NCBI GenBank assembly: GCA_021732845.1
Contig: JAKFUF010000014.1
Coordinates: 1-55,262, forward strand
Reading direction: 5' to 3'
DNA: 55,262 bases
From: Planctomycetaceae bacterium
GTDB taxonomy: Bacteria; Planctomycetota; Planctomycetia; Planctomycetales; Planctomycetaceae
Of the stretch, positions 7,507 through 16,253 are shown piece after piece (the stretch's first letter is position 1; every line of letters starts with the position of its first letter). The notes under the pieces are model-generated. The model worked only from the letters and a program-made list of their open reading frames with translations. It was not told the origin of the DNA and did no database searches. Position numbers and translations under genes: made by a program.

Positions 7507-8229
7507 ATGCATTCGACCTCAGAAAAATCGACGGTGGAGGAGATTCGGCAGCGGTTTGACGCCGATGTCGAGCGTTTTTCCAACCTGGAAACCGGGCAGT
7601 CCGCAACCGTGGATGCCCCGCTGGCGATGAGCCTCGTGGCTCAAGCCGCCGCGGCAGCCACCCCCCATTCCCGGCACGTGATCGATGTCGGCTGCGGCGC
7701 GGGAAACTACACGCTCAAACTGCTCCAGCACCTTCCCAACCTGGATGTGACGCTCATCGACTTGAGCCGCCCAATGCTCGACCGGGCACAGTCTCGCGTC
7801 GGTCAGGCCACGACTGGTTCCGTCAACACGATCCAGGAGGATATCCGACAGATTCAGTTCCCACCGGCGTCGGCCGACATCATTCTGGCCTCGGCGGTGC
7901 TGCACCACCTGCGCACCGAGGCGGAATGGAAGCAGGTCTTCAGCGCCTTGTTTGCCGCGTTGCGGCCGGGCGGTTCCTTCTGGATCTTCGATCTCGTCGA
8001 AAGCTCGATTCCCGCCGTGGACGCGCTGATGCACGAGAAATATGGCGAATATCTCGCGTCCTTCAAGGACGCGGCGTACCGCGACCATGTCTTTGCGTAT
8101 GTCGCCAAGGAAGACACGCCGCGGCCCCTCATGTTCCAACTGAACCTGCTCACCGAATCCGGCTTCGCGCAGGTCGACATCCTGCACAAAAACGTCTGCT
8201 TCGCCGCCTTTGGCGGGGTGAAAGGTTAA
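7507..8229 (+). CDS. Class I SAM-dependent methyltransferase
   Basis: A 240-residue Rossmann-fold methyltransferase. SAM motif I is HVIDVGCGAGNYT (57-69), motif II lies at VTLIDLSRPML, and the post-II acidic motif is QEDIRQIQFP. A later LRPGGSFWIFDLVE segment is typical of the UbiE/Methyltransf_12-25 group that methylates small molecules. The start at ATG 7507 is favoured over an upstream GTG at 7459 because SAM-binding homologues need only a short N-terminus. The gene is preceded by a promoter-terminator pair that suggests attenuation. The substrate cannot be told from sequence; the next gene is hisI, with no evident link. Confidence 0.85.
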   Translation: MHSTSEKSTVEEIRQRFDADVERFSNLETGQSATVDAPLAMSLVAQAAAAATPHSRHVIDVGCGAGNYTLKLLQHLPNLDVTLIDLSRPMLDRAQSRVGQATTGSVNTIQEDIRQIQFPPASADIILASAVLHHLRTEAEWKQVFSALFAALRPGGSFWIFDLVESSIPAVDALMHEKYGEYLASFKDAAYRDHVFAYVAKEDTPRPLMFQLNLLTESGFAQVDILHKNVCFAAFGGVKG

Positions 8230-8277
8230 AATGTCCACAGCCACAGCCGAAGTGATTTGAGTCTAATTCTTTTGTGG

Positions 8278-8337
8278 CCAATGACCCAATGACCCAATGA
8301 CCAAATCCCAATGACCAAATGGCAGTCCGACTGCCAT
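8278..8337. repeat. Octamer tandem repeat followed by a perfect hairpin
   Basis: CCAATGAC is repeated three times without gaps (8278-8301) and a fourth time at 8308-8315, separated and followed by CAAATC/CAAATG. It is followed directly by a perfect 8 bp hairpin, ATGGCAGT-CCG-ACTGCCAT (8319-8337). The element lies between the methyltransferase stop and hisI. No T-run follows the hairpin. Confidence 0.6.
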
Positions 8338-8448
8338 GCCATTCGCAATACGCGAGCGGTCGTTCCATTAAAATCTCGGCTTCAGCTCAGTCCCAAACAT
8401 TCGCGGACGACGCGTGCATCTCACGGCGGAAGACTCTAAGGTTCCCCA

Positions 8449-8823
8449 ATGTCACCCGACTTCAAAAAATCTCCGCTGATCCCCGTCATCGCCCAGGATG
8501 CCGCCTCGAAAGACGTGCTGATGCTGGCCTTCATGAATGAAGAGGCGTATCAGGAGACGCTCCGCACCGGCCGCGTCTGCTACTTCAGCCGCAGCCGCAA
8601 CAAGCTGTGGCGCAAGGGCGAAGAGAGCGGAAATGTCCAGGAGGTCCGCGAGATCTTCTTCGACTGCGACAACGACACCCTGCTGATCACCGTCAACCAG
8701 ATCGGCGGCGCGGCCTGCCACGAAGGCTACCGCAGTTGCTTCTTCCGCAAACTCGCCCCCGATGGCCAGACGGGCGAGGTGGTGGGCGAACGCGTGTTTG
8801 ATCCGAAAGCCGTGTATAAATGA
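8449..8823 (+). CDS. hisI: Phosphoribosyl-AMP cyclohydrolase
   Basis: A 124-residue protein matching HisI along its full length. It opens the adenine ring of phosphoribosyl-AMP in the third step of histidine synthesis. Typical blocks are [20 protein letters not shown], the [20 protein letters not shown] region, and the zinc and magnesium ligand segment FDCDNDT with later Cys residues in [12 protein letters not shown]. The fused HisE pyrophosphohydrolase domain found in many bacteria is absent, so this is a stand-alone HisI. ATG 8449 has AAGG nine bases upstream. No other his genes are nearby. Confidence 0.95.
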   Translation: MSPDFKKSPLIPVIAQDAASKDVLMLAFMNEEAYQETLRTGRVCYFSRSRNKLWRKGEESGNVQEVREIFFDCDNDTLLITVNQIGGAACHEGYRSCFFRKLAPDGQTGEVVGERVFDPKAVYK

Positions 8824-8903
8824 GTGTGAATTGAGTTCTCACCCAACGCCCGCTCAACAGGCCTGATGATCAACGACTCAGGCACTCTTAAGGCTGACTC
8901 AAG

Positions 8904-10028
8904 ATGTTGGAACGCCTATATGTCGACAACTACCGCTGCCTGGTGAATTTTGAGTGCCGGTTTGGGCAGTCGCAATTGCTTCTCGGCCCAAATGGTGCTG
9001 GCAAGTCAACCGTATTCGATGCCATTTGCCTCATTCGCGATTTTTGTGCAAGCGGCAATGGCGGTGAAGCCATCTTTACCGAGCAGTCCAGGACTCGATG
9101 GCAGAGTGTCAAGGAGCAATCATTTGAGTTGGACGTATCTGGAAATGGAGGTATCTACACGCTGCGGTTGGTCGTCGATCGCTGGGGAAAGCCTGAGCGT
9201 CCTCGCGTCGTGAAAGAGGAACTGTACTACTCTGGGCGCCCGATTTTTCGCTTCACATTCGGGGAGGTCCACCTATTCAACGATAATCACGACGAAAAAG
9301 TCAAATACCCATTTGACTGGCATCGCTCCGCCCTGGCAACAATCACGAACCGCCCAGAGAACACGAAACTGTCGTGGTTCAAGCAATGGCTGGCAAACGT
9401 CCTCTATCTGGCCCCCGATCCTCATCAGATGCTAACGGCGGGACTTGCCGCAAGTGAATCGCGAGTTCCCGCGCGCAACTTCAGCAACTTCGGTGCGTGG
9501 TATCGACACCTACGGCTCGAGAGCGATGATCAATCTCTGTTGAACGACCTTCGGCAGGTTATTCCAGGGTTCGAAAGCATGCACCTGAAGGATGCCGGAT
9601 TGGGCAACCGAGTACTGATGCTCTCATTCGGAGCCGAGAACGAGTCTGACACGCGCGTTCAACCGTATTTTCAGTTCTTCGATGAAATATCAGACGGGCA
9701 ACGCGTACTCGTCGCCCTCTATACGGTCTTGCGGGCCGTTCTAAACCCGGACACCACGCTTTTGTTTGATGAGCCTGACAATTTCGTGGCCCTCAAGGAA
9801 ATCACGCCATGGCTTGAAGCACTTCTTGAGAAGACGGAAGAACAGTCGAATGCGCAGGTGCTGCTGGTTTCACACCACCCCGAGATGATGAATCGATTGG
9901 CGTTCGGTGGCGGCCTGCATTTCAAGCGGCCGGGGGGCAGGCATGTGCGAGTAGAATCGTTCAGTGACCCATCGGAAACGGGTCTGTCACCATCAGAGCT
10001 GGTCACTCGCGGGTGGAATAATGAGTGA
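8904..10028 (+). CDS. AAA15/ABC-type ATPase of a two-gene cassette (OLD/PARIS-like)
   Basis: A 374-residue ATPase of the SMC/ABC-like AAA_15/AAA_21 group. Walker A is GPNGAGKST (28-36), the signature-like loop is ISDGQR (262-267), Walker B is TTLLFDEPDN (284-293) and the switch histidine lies in LVSHH (321-325). The N-terminus MLERLYVDNYRCL is typical of OLD-family and PARIS AriA proteins. The stop overlaps the start of the next gene by 8 bases, so the two are translationally coupled. Base composition is visibly more AT-rich than the flanking genes, which suggests acquisition by transfer. By analogy with AriA/AriB and AbiL pairs it should sense a phage component and control the Toprim-like partner. 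This role is inferred. Confidence 0.85.
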   Translation: MLERLYVDNYRCLVNFECRFGQSQLLLGPNGAGKSTVFDAICLIRDFCASGNGGEAIFTEQSRTRWQSVKEQSFELDVSGNGGIYTLRLVVDRWGKPERPRVVKEELYYSGRPIFRFTFGEVHLFNDNHDEKVKYPFDWHRSALATITNRPENTKLSWFKQWLANVLYLAPDPHQMLTAGLAASESRVPARNFSNFGAWYRHLRLESDDQSLLNDLRQVIPGFESMHLKDAGLGNRVLMLSFGAENESDTRVQPYFQFFDEISDGQRVLVALYTVLRAVLNPDTTLLFDEPDNFVALKEITPWLEALLEKTEEQSNAQVLLVSHHPEMMNRLAFGGGLHFKRPGGRHVRVESFSDPSETGLSPSELVTRGWNNE

Positions 10029-10575
10029 TCGAGTATCAGAGACAATTCTTCTATGTGAAGACGACATGCATTCGAGGCTCGTTACAGCCTTTATGAAAAT
10101 AGCTGGCCTTGAGACAAAACTCCCGATGTTGAAGCGGATCGTTGCCAGCCGCGAACAACAAGGCGGAAATTGCCGATGGGTTTTAGACCGATTTCCAATT
10201 GAACTCCACGCCTGCCGGAAGCGACACGCCAAGACTCAGTTGATTGTCGTAATTGATGCCGACTTCATGACCGTCGATGAGCGTTTGACGGAATTGAAAG
10301 AAAAAGTTGGCGAGGCGAAACTAGAGAAACTCGAACCGAGTGAACCAGTAGTTTTCTTGATCCCGAAGAGAAATATAGAGACTTGGATCTTGGCACTGAA
10401 TGAGGAGGAAGTCTTCGAGGATGAGGACTACAAGAAGAAGTCCAAAGCGACAGACAGGTCTGTCATTAATTCGGCAGCGGCCAAATTGCACGACTTGATA
10501 TTGAATAAAGCCCCAGACCACAACTGTATTGCTTCGCTCAGATCCTCATTGCCCGAGTGGCAGAAAATCAGCTAA
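10021..10575 (+). CDS. Toprim-like (DUF4276/DUF4435-type) effector of the ATPase cassette
   Basis: A 184-residue protein beginning at ATG 10021, inside the last codons of the ATPase gene (8-base overlap). It has the layout of a small Toprim nuclease domain: an early strand ending in acidic residues (ILLCEDD, Glu13), a central strand with an Asp-x-Asp pair (VVIDADF, Asp79 and Asp81), and a later PKRNIETWILAL block resembling that of DUF4276 and RloB proteins. It is shorter than the DUF4435 effector AriB of PARIS, so this is not the canonical system. In such pairs the Toprim protein is the toxic nuclease released on infection. Catalytic activity is inferred from the motif only. Confidence 0.65.
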   Translation: MSDRVSETILLCEDDMHSRLVTAFMKIAGLETKLPMLKRIVASREQQGGNCRWVLDRFPIELHACRKRHAKTQLIVVIDADFMTVDERLTELKEKVGEAKLEKLEPSEPVVFLIPKRNIETWILALNEEEVFEDEDYKKKSKATDRSVINSAAAKLHDLILNKAPDHNCIASLRSSLPEWQKIS

Positions 10576-10619
10576 GCTTCTGACGCACTCGGGCTGTATC
10601 GAATCAACTGGCCAGAGAA

Positions 10620-12707
10620 CTACCTCCCAATCTCCGCTGCCAGTGCTCCCGCTCCATAAATCTTACGCAGCGATTCCAAAATCGCCGCGGCATGGACGGA
10701 GACAGCGCGATTTTGGCGTTCGTCGTAGACGAAGTCGCCCACGAGTGACTGGATGTTGCCGTCGAAGATGATGCCGACGAACTCCCCCGCGCGGTTGAGC
10801 ACCGGGCTGCCTGAGTTGCCGCCGATGATGTCGCAGGTCGACACGAAATTGAACGGCGTGTCGGGGCTGATGTCATTCTTGTGCTTGTGCCAGCTTTCAG
10901 GCAGCGCCCAAGGATCTTTGTTCCCATGTTTTGCAGCATGATCGAAGGTGCCGCCCATCGTGGTCATGGGCGAAATCTTGTTGCCACCCTCTTCATAGCC
11001 CTTGATTGAGCCGTAGGAGAGCCGCAGGGTGAAGGTCGCGTCGGGGTAGGTGCTGTCGCCCTGCAGTTCGAACAACGCCTTCGAGATTTGAGCATAAGCC
11101 TGACGCTCGACTTCGACGACCTGCTCTTCGAGTTTTTTGCGGATCGCGCGGGCTTCCGGATCGATCATTTTCGCGAGCTGAATCAGCGGATCGGTCGAGG
11201 CGGAGATCGCTTTCTTGCCGCCCTCCGCGAGCCGCTTCCGCTCGGCCACCTCTTTGAGCTTCGTCCCCCCGATCAGTTCTGCCGCCCGACCCGCGGGGCT
11301 TTTGCCATTCAGGATCTTCTGTGCCAGCGGGGCATCGCCCCCGAATTTTTCCAGGAGATAGCCCAGGCTGTCGGTGAGCTTCGTCAGTTCCAGGTCGTCA
11401 TGAATCGGAGCGGTGGAGTAGAGTTCCAACTCAAGCGACTCCCGGCCGGCTTCCGTGAACCCCGTTAACCGCTCGCGGTTCGGCTTCTCGTTCTCTTCGG
11501 CGAGGCGGACGAGAGTCCGCGCGATGTCGAACAGTTTCGATTCAAACCCCCTCGCACCCTCCAAAACATTGTACTGCGTGGCGATTTCGCGGCGTACTTG
11601 CTGCGTTTTCTCCAGTTGCGTCCATGCATTGCCGTAGGCTGTCTTCATTTTTGGATCAGCATCGATCTTGGCCCGCAGGGCTTTCTCCGTGGCTTCCTTC
11701 CGCCCCATGATTTCCGGGTCCTGCAGTCCGCCAATCTTGCCAAACCAGGCTTTCATCGAATTCTGGGTGCCGAACAGGTCATCCTGCGCAATCCGGGACT
11801 GCTCTTCACTCCGCTGAGCGAACTTTTGCAGCATGATCTCCTGGCGGCGAAGCCAGTCGAGCAGCATCGGTCCCTGGGTGTCGCGGGTGTACTTGAGTGC
11901 TGCCACGGTGTTTAGCCGGCTCGTCCGGCCAGGATGGCCAGAGACGAAAACGAGTTCGTCCGGTGCCGTCTTGCCCCACTTGAGGAAGTGTTCGATCTTG
12001 GCCGGCTTGTCATCTTCGTAGGCGCGGAACAGGCAGGCATCCAGGTCGTACCGCGGGTATTCAAAGTTGTCCGGGTCGCCGCCAAAGAAGGCGATGGCGA
12101 ACTCCGGAGCCCACACCAATCGGATGTCGGTGTACTTCTTGTAGCGATAGAGATGATACGCTCCGCCCTGGTACAGCGTGACGACATCGCTGCGCAGCCC
12201 CGTCTTGTCCAGCGACTGCTTCTCCAAAGTGGAGATCGCCCCACGACGGGCGACGAACGCCTCGGACGCGGACATTTCCGCGTTGACCGCCATGTTCACC
12301 TGGTCGGTGACATCCTCGATCGACTGCAGGACGTTCAGTTCCAGGTCCAGAGCCTTTTGCTCTTCGCCAGGGGTCTTGGCCCAGAAGCCTTCGTGGTAAT
12401 AGTCATGTTCGGCTGTGCTGATCTTTTGGAGCGTGTCGGCTCCGACATGGTGATTGGTCAGCACCAGTCCTGTCGACGAGACAAACGAGCCCGACCCGCC
12501 GGAATTGAACCGGACCGAGGACTTCATCACATGCTCGGTCCAGCCGGCGGGGAATTCGAAGTCGTATTTCTGCTTGAGTTGCTGGCGGGGGAGGTTGTTG
12601 AAGAGCCACATGCCTTCGTCAGCCTGCACCCGGCCGGCATCAGGGTTGGTGGCCAATGCAAGCCCCAGCAAAACAAGGACGATCAGTCGTCGACGCAAAA
12701 ACACCAT
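10620..12707 (-). CDS. S46-family dipeptidyl-peptidase (DPP7/DPP11 type)
   Basis: A 695-residue exported serine peptidase. An N-terminal signal peptide (FLRRRLIVLVLLGLALA) precedes a mature region starting near DEGMWLFNNLP, the hallmark N-terminus of S46 enzymes. The triad is visible: His in VLTNHH (82-87), Asp in FGGDPDNFEYPRYDLD, and Ser in GGNSGSPVLN near residue 645. S46 enzymes remove dipeptides from the free N-terminus of peptides in the periplasm. A helical insert with many Glu and Lys residues lies between the two halves of the chymotrypsin fold, as expected. ATG 12707 is chosen; a GTG two codons earlier is possible. The P1 preference (DPP7 or DPP11) is not assigned. Confidence 0.9.
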   Translation of the reverse strand: MVFLRRRLIVLVLLGLALATNPDAGRVQADEGMWLFNNLPRQQLKQKYDFEFPAGWTEHVMKSSVRFNSGGSGSFVSSTGLVLTNHHVGADTLQKISTAEHDYYHEGFWAKTPGEEQKALDLELNVLQSIEDVTDQVNMAVNAEMSASEAFVARRGAISTLEKQSLDKTGLRSDVVTLYQGGAYHLYRYKKYTDIRLVWAPEFAIAFFGGDPDNFEYPRYDLDACLFRAYEDDKPAKIEHFLKWGKTAPDELVFVSGHPGRTSRLNTVAALKYTRDTQGPMLLDWLRRQEIMLQKFAQRSEEQSRIAQDDLFGTQNSMKAWFGKIGGLQDPEIMGRKEATEKALRAKIDADPKMKTAYGNAWTQLEKTQQVRREIATQYNVLEGARGFESKLFDIARTLVRLAEENEKPNRERLTGFTEAGRESLELELYSTAPIHDDLELTKLTDSLGYLLEKFGGDAPLAQKILNGKSPAGRAAELIGGTKLKEVAERKRLAEGGKKAISASTDPLIQLAKMIDPEARAIRKKLEEQVVEVERQAYAQISKALFELQGDSTYPDATFTLRLSYGSIKGYEEGGNKISPMTTMGGTFDHAAKHGNKDPWALPESWHKHKNDISPDTPFNFVSTCDIIGGNSGSPVLNRAGEFVGIIFDGNIQSLVGDFVYDERQNRAVSVHAAAILESLRKIYGAGALAAEIGR

Positions 12708-12890
12708 GCTCACACACCCGGGGAGAACGCTGGGGATTCGAAGCTCGCGGCGTCACCGCGCATTCCTGCCGCGATGACGACAGCGTATTTGTATTGGGCG
12801 GGAGCTTCGCAGGCAAACCACGCCGTGCCAAAGGCCAAAGGTGTCAGGCGGGTGGTACGTCATGCCCTGATTGTGAAGAGAACCGCGCGG

Positions 12891-14309
12891 CTATTTCGCC
12901 TTGGCCTCGGCTTCAGCTTTCGCATTCTCTTCAGAGATTTTGCGAAGCTCGTTCAGTTCTTCTTCCAGTTGCCGCACCTTGTCTGGATCCAGGTAAACGG
13001 CAATTAATTCTTTGGCGTCGACGCAGAGCTGTTTGATCCGGGCCTCCGCAGCCCGATCGCGCGCCACCTTGGCCGACTCGACCCCGTTGATTCGGATCGC
13101 CTCCAACTGGACGGCGAATTCCTCAATCTTTCGAATCTCCCGAACTTGCTTGATGGCGTCGGAAACTTCCGTCCATTGCTTGGCCTTCAGGCGTTTGCGG
13201 GCCGTGGCCATGAGCGTGGCCCGGCGAGCCACGGCGTCCATCAGTTCCGCCTGAAGAAATGCCACTTCGCCCTCCACCCGCAGGCGAAGCGAGTCGTCCG
13301 GAAGTTCGAGAATGTCGACGGCATGCAACCCGGGCACCATCGGCAGCTTGGCCAGAATCTCCTGCCCGCTGCGGATATGGATCCAGGGGTGGGGATGCGT
13401 CGGATCCCGCCCGACGGTGGCGGACCCGTGGCGGTCAGAGATCAACCGTAGCGGAGTTTTAAGGTCGAAATACACATCGATCTCCACGCCGGCCTGTGGC
13501 TTAGGCCCGCTGACGAGTCGCAGTTCCGTCGCGAATCCGTGCGGAGCGACTGCCAGGGCCACCACATCCGTTCGCTGCCGGCGGCGGGTCAAGGGATCAC
13601 GCAGCCCACTGAGCACTTTTCCCTGCCCATACGACCGCATCAGTTTGTCGACCAGCACGAAGGTCCAGGGAACGGGTTGAATCTTCTTGAGCTTCAGATC
13701 TGGTCCGTAAAAACGGTAAAAGGGCTCCCACATCCGACCAGATTGTTGTGGCGTCCAGTCGGCGTCCGGTGGAGGCAGTTCGCCGGCGCGTGCGAGCAGA
13801 CCCACATTGCCACCCCCTCCGGCAATCACGGCAACCGGACGGAACGCCTGCTGAGTGACCTGCCACAGGGCGGTGGCGAGTTCCTCGCGGGAGGCAGCAT
13901 ACGCTGTCGTCGGCAGTCCGGATTGCTGGGTGGCGGCGTCCCATTCCAGGCCAGCCACGCGAAAGCCTTCAGACTCAACGCTGACGACCAGGGAAAACAG
14001 CTTGTCGTACTTCGCCGCCAGAGACTGGGCAGCGGCGGCCATTCGTCGTTCCAACCCCGCCGGCAGATCACCCGCCAACGGTGGTTCAAGCAAGATCTCG
14101 GTCTGCCACATCTCTCCCAGGCACCGCTGACCAGTCTCCGCCATCTCGGCCACAACTGCCTGCTGGCCCATCGGCGAGAGTGCCGGATGCGCCTCGAAGG
14201 TCACCCGCAACTGGACCTGGTAGGGCCGCAGCTCCGGGGCATCATTCGCCTGCACCGAAATCGCGCCGAATGCCAGGAGCCCGATGAAGCAGAGAAGACG
14301 CAGCAGCAT
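12891..14309 (-). CDS. Exported hypothetical protein with C-terminal coiled coil
   Basis: A 472-residue protein with a clear signal peptide (MLLRLLCFIGLLAFGAISVQA), so it is exported. No family is recognised. The middle region is alpha/beta with several long beta segments. The last 110 residues are rich in Ala, Glu, Lys and Arg, ending EENAKAEAEAKAK, and predict a coiled coil. The start is ATG 14309; a TTG two codons upstream is possible. The gene lies between the S46 peptidase and a phosphoesterase on the same strand, with 183 and about 100 bases of spacing, so co-transcription is possible but not evident. Confidence 0.75.
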   Translation of the reverse strand: MLLRLLCFIGLLAFGAISVQANDAPELRPYQVQLRVTFEAHPALSPMGQQAVVAEMAETGQRCLGEMWQTEILLEPPLAGDLPAGLERRMAAAAQSLAAKYDKLFSLVVSVESEGFRVAGLEWDAATQQSGLPTTAYAASREELATALWQVTQQAFRPVAVIAGGGGNVGLLARAGELPPPDADWTPQQSGRMWEPFYRFYGPDLKLKKIQPVPWTFVLVDKLMRSYGQGKVLSGLRDPLTRRRQRTDVVALAVAPHGFATELRLVSGPKPQAGVEIDVYFDLKTPLRLISDRHGSATVGRDPTHPHPWIHIRSGQEILAKLPMVPGLHAVDILELPDDSLRLRVEGEVAFLQAELMDAVARRATLMATARKRLKAKQWTEVSDAIKQVREIRKIEEFAVQLEAIRINGVESAKVARDRAAEARIKQLCVDAKELIAVYLDPDKVRQLEEELNELRKISEENAKAEAEAKAK

Positions 14310-14410
14310 GTTCAATACTCAGCCAGGAGGGGTCTGAGTATCCACCATATCTGGCCGCAGGACGATTTCCTACTCTGGCTTCAGCGTGTTCTGTGGCCGC
14401 AAGCAATCTT

Positions 14411-15034
14411 TCAGCGAGCCCGCTTTCTGCGGACGCTGATCGGGGTCAACAAGTCCTCGGCGACGTCATAGATGGCACACCAGCCCTCACACACGGCATG
14501 CACGAAGACAATTGCCCGTGGCAAGCCCGCCAGTGACAGCGGACGCTGCCCGGCCCAGTCCAGAATTTGCCCGGGGGCGGCCACTTTCCAGCGATGGTGA
14601 TGGCCGCAAAAAATGCGGCGATGACCGACGGCATTGAAGCTCTTGTCCATCGCCTCGGGTGTTTCCGGCAGCCCGCCGAAATACCACAGGTCGAACAATA
14701 CCTCGGGGTTGAGCCACGGTTCGACGTGGGTGAAGAGACAGCCCTCCACCTCCAGCCGTGGCTTAAGCCGGCTCATGAACTCGATGACCGGCCGGCCATA
14801 CTTGGCGGCGATCTCGGGATGCGGATCGACGCACAGGCCATAATCGTGGTTGCCCCAGACCCCTTCCACCCGCGCGGCATTGAGCAGTTCGACGGTCGGG
14901 CCGATCAGTTCCCCCATGCGAAACACATCGCCGATAAGGATGATGCGGTCGACATGCTGCTCGGCGAAGACTGCCAGGGCGCGGCCCAGATGCGCGGTGT
15001 CTTCGTGGATGTCGGTCACCAGTCCGAGGCGCAT
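14411..15034 (-). CDS. Calcineurin-like metallophosphoesterase (YfcE/MJ0936 type)
   Basis: A 207-residue metallophosphoesterase. Metal-binding motifs occur in order: TDIHED (Asp8, His10), IGDVFRM (Asp36), WGNHD (Asn62-His63), FTHVEP, and GHHHR. These match the two-metal site of the YfcE-like phosphodiesterase group. The start ATG 15034 begins directly at MRLGLVTDIHED, the conserved first strand; the frame extends to 15106, but that part overlaps the upstream lipoprotein gene. With this start the spacing to that gene is 7 bases, so the two are probably one operon. It is cytoplasmic, and the substrate is unknown. Confidence 0.88.
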   Translation of the reverse strand: MRLGLVTDIHEDTAHLGRALAVFAEQHVDRIILIGDVFRMGELIGPTVELLNAARVEGVWGNHDYGLCVDPHPEIAAKYGRPVIEFMSRLKPRLEVEGCLFTHVEPWLNPEVLFDLWYFGGLPETPEAMDKSFNAVGHRRIFCGHHHRWKVAAPGQILDWAGQRPLSLAGLPRAIVFVHAVCEGWCAIYDVAEDLLTPISVRRKRAR

Positions 15035-15041
15035 GGGGCTC

Positions 15042-15731
15042 TCAGCGTTTGGCGACAGAGTAACCAGGATGCGGGGCTGCAGCAGATTCGTGGGAGACGA
15101 AGCCACTCAGGCGGCCTTCCGTCTGCACGCGGCTCACAAAGTCATCCAGCCGTGGCTCAGGTGACCAGTTCTTCGCCGTCTTCCCCCGATTCAGCTCCAC
15201 TTCAAGCCGGGTCCCTGGATCGTTCCGAAGCTGGTTGTCGAAGAATCCACACTGCTGCAGGTCCGTCAGCAGGAGGTCCAACTGCTGCTTGGGGAAATCC
15301 AGCACCCAGACTTCGTCGTCACGCAGCGGCCGCAGAGCGATCAGGTCACCCGGATCCTGCGAGACGGGGAATGGCTCGTAAGGCTGGTAGACCTTTGCGT
15401 CGAGCCGCGCGGGGGCAGGCTGCCCGGAAAGCCGCAACGTGGCCCGGGCAAGTCCAGGCGTGCCATCAGGGTGTGGATACTGAATGGCGAGTCTGGCTCC
15501 CATCCAGTGCTCGGACTCCGTGGCGGCGGGAGTTTCCGAGGTGTACTCAAACGCCTCGGTGCTGATCTGCCGGATGGGAATGTCCCGAAACCGGCCATTC
15601 AGCTCATAGACGAGATTGACCTGTTCATACCGCGGCGAACTGCCATCGCCCACCTTCTCGAAGCGTCCGGACCGACACCCCACGGGTGCCAGCGTCAGGA
15701 TCAGCAGCGATAGATAGGCGAGTTTGCTCAA
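15042..15731 (-). CDS. Putative lipoprotein, unknown function
   Basis: The reading frame is open from 15854, but the best product starts at TTG 15731. It then begins with a classic lipoprotein signal, LSKLAYLSLLILTLAPVGC, so the mature protein would be attached through the Cys and lie in the periplasm. The rest (about 210 residues) has beta-rich segments and no recognised domain. No ATG start is present in this frame; the upstream alternative at 15854 is also TTG. The gene precedes the phosphoesterase gene by 7 bases. Function unknown. Confidence 0.6.
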   Translation of the reverse strand: MSKLAYLSLLILTLAPVGCRSGRFEKVGDGSSPRYEQVNLVYELNGRFRDIPIRQISTEAFEYTSETPAATESEHWMGARLAIQYPHPDGTPGLARATLRLSGQPAPARLDAKVYQPYEPFPVSQDPGDLIALRPLRDDEVWVLDFPKQQLDLLLTDLQQCGFFDNQLRNDPGTRLEVELNRGKTAKNWSPEPRLDDFVSRVQTEGRLSGFVSHESAAAPHPGYSVAKR

Positions 15732-15968
15732 GATCAGAGAGTCGTTGCGGATGGGGTCAAGTGGGTCCAACGGCTTCGCCGTCTCGTCCTGCGCTCCACA
15801 CCGTGTTTCACGCCGAAAAAAAGGTGTGATGGGCGCATTGAGACTTATCGACAAAACGCGACGACGTGCTTCAGTCGCAATTTGAATATTGCGCGAACTG
15901 TAGGGGGATTGCGGGTACTGCGGAGCATGGTGAACTGTGATTGAACGCTCGCTCTGCCATCTATTCCA
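15732..15968. other. Gap upstream of the lipoprotein gene
   Basis: About 240 bases without a convincing gene. It probably holds the promoter of the lipoprotein-phosphoesterase pair on the minus strand; no clear consensus was picked out. Confidence 0.3.
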
Positions 15969-16196
15969 TCAAATCCCGCGCGACTCCAACATCTCTCCAA
16001 GGAGGTCATCGTGACTGTCAAAAGGCCTTAGAACTGCACCGAGACTGACAGGAGGTCTGTCCAAGCTCTGTAGTGCCGGCCGTGCTGCGGCGTCTGTGGT
16101 GACCTGAGCGAGATTTTGGATGTGTCGATACAAGGCAGCTTTATCCTCCGGCGAAAGGGCATCAATGGCGGATTTGATTTCGGCCAGACTGTTCAT
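15969..16196 (-). CDS. Small antitoxin-like protein without visible toxin
   Basis: A 75-residue protein starting at ATG 16196 (MNSLAEIKSAIDALSPEDKA), with GAGGG about nine bases upstream. The N-terminal helices resemble small antitoxins and regulators that begin with an AIEALSPEEK pattern. The C-terminus (GEMLESRGI) resembles tails of VapB/RelB-type antitoxins. No toxin gene flanks it: the upstream gene is the sulfatase-like protein and the downstream gene the lipoprotein. It could be an orphan antitoxin or an unrelated small regulator. Confidence 0.5.
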   Translation of the reverse strand: MNSLAEIKSAIDALSPEDKAALYRHIQNLAQVTTDAAARPALQSLDRPPVSLGAVLRPFDSHDDLLGEMLESRGI

Positions 16197-16253
16197 GTCG
16201 GCTTTCCCTCGCAGGATCGGCAGATACAAATTGAGTTGTGATCCACCCGTGGC

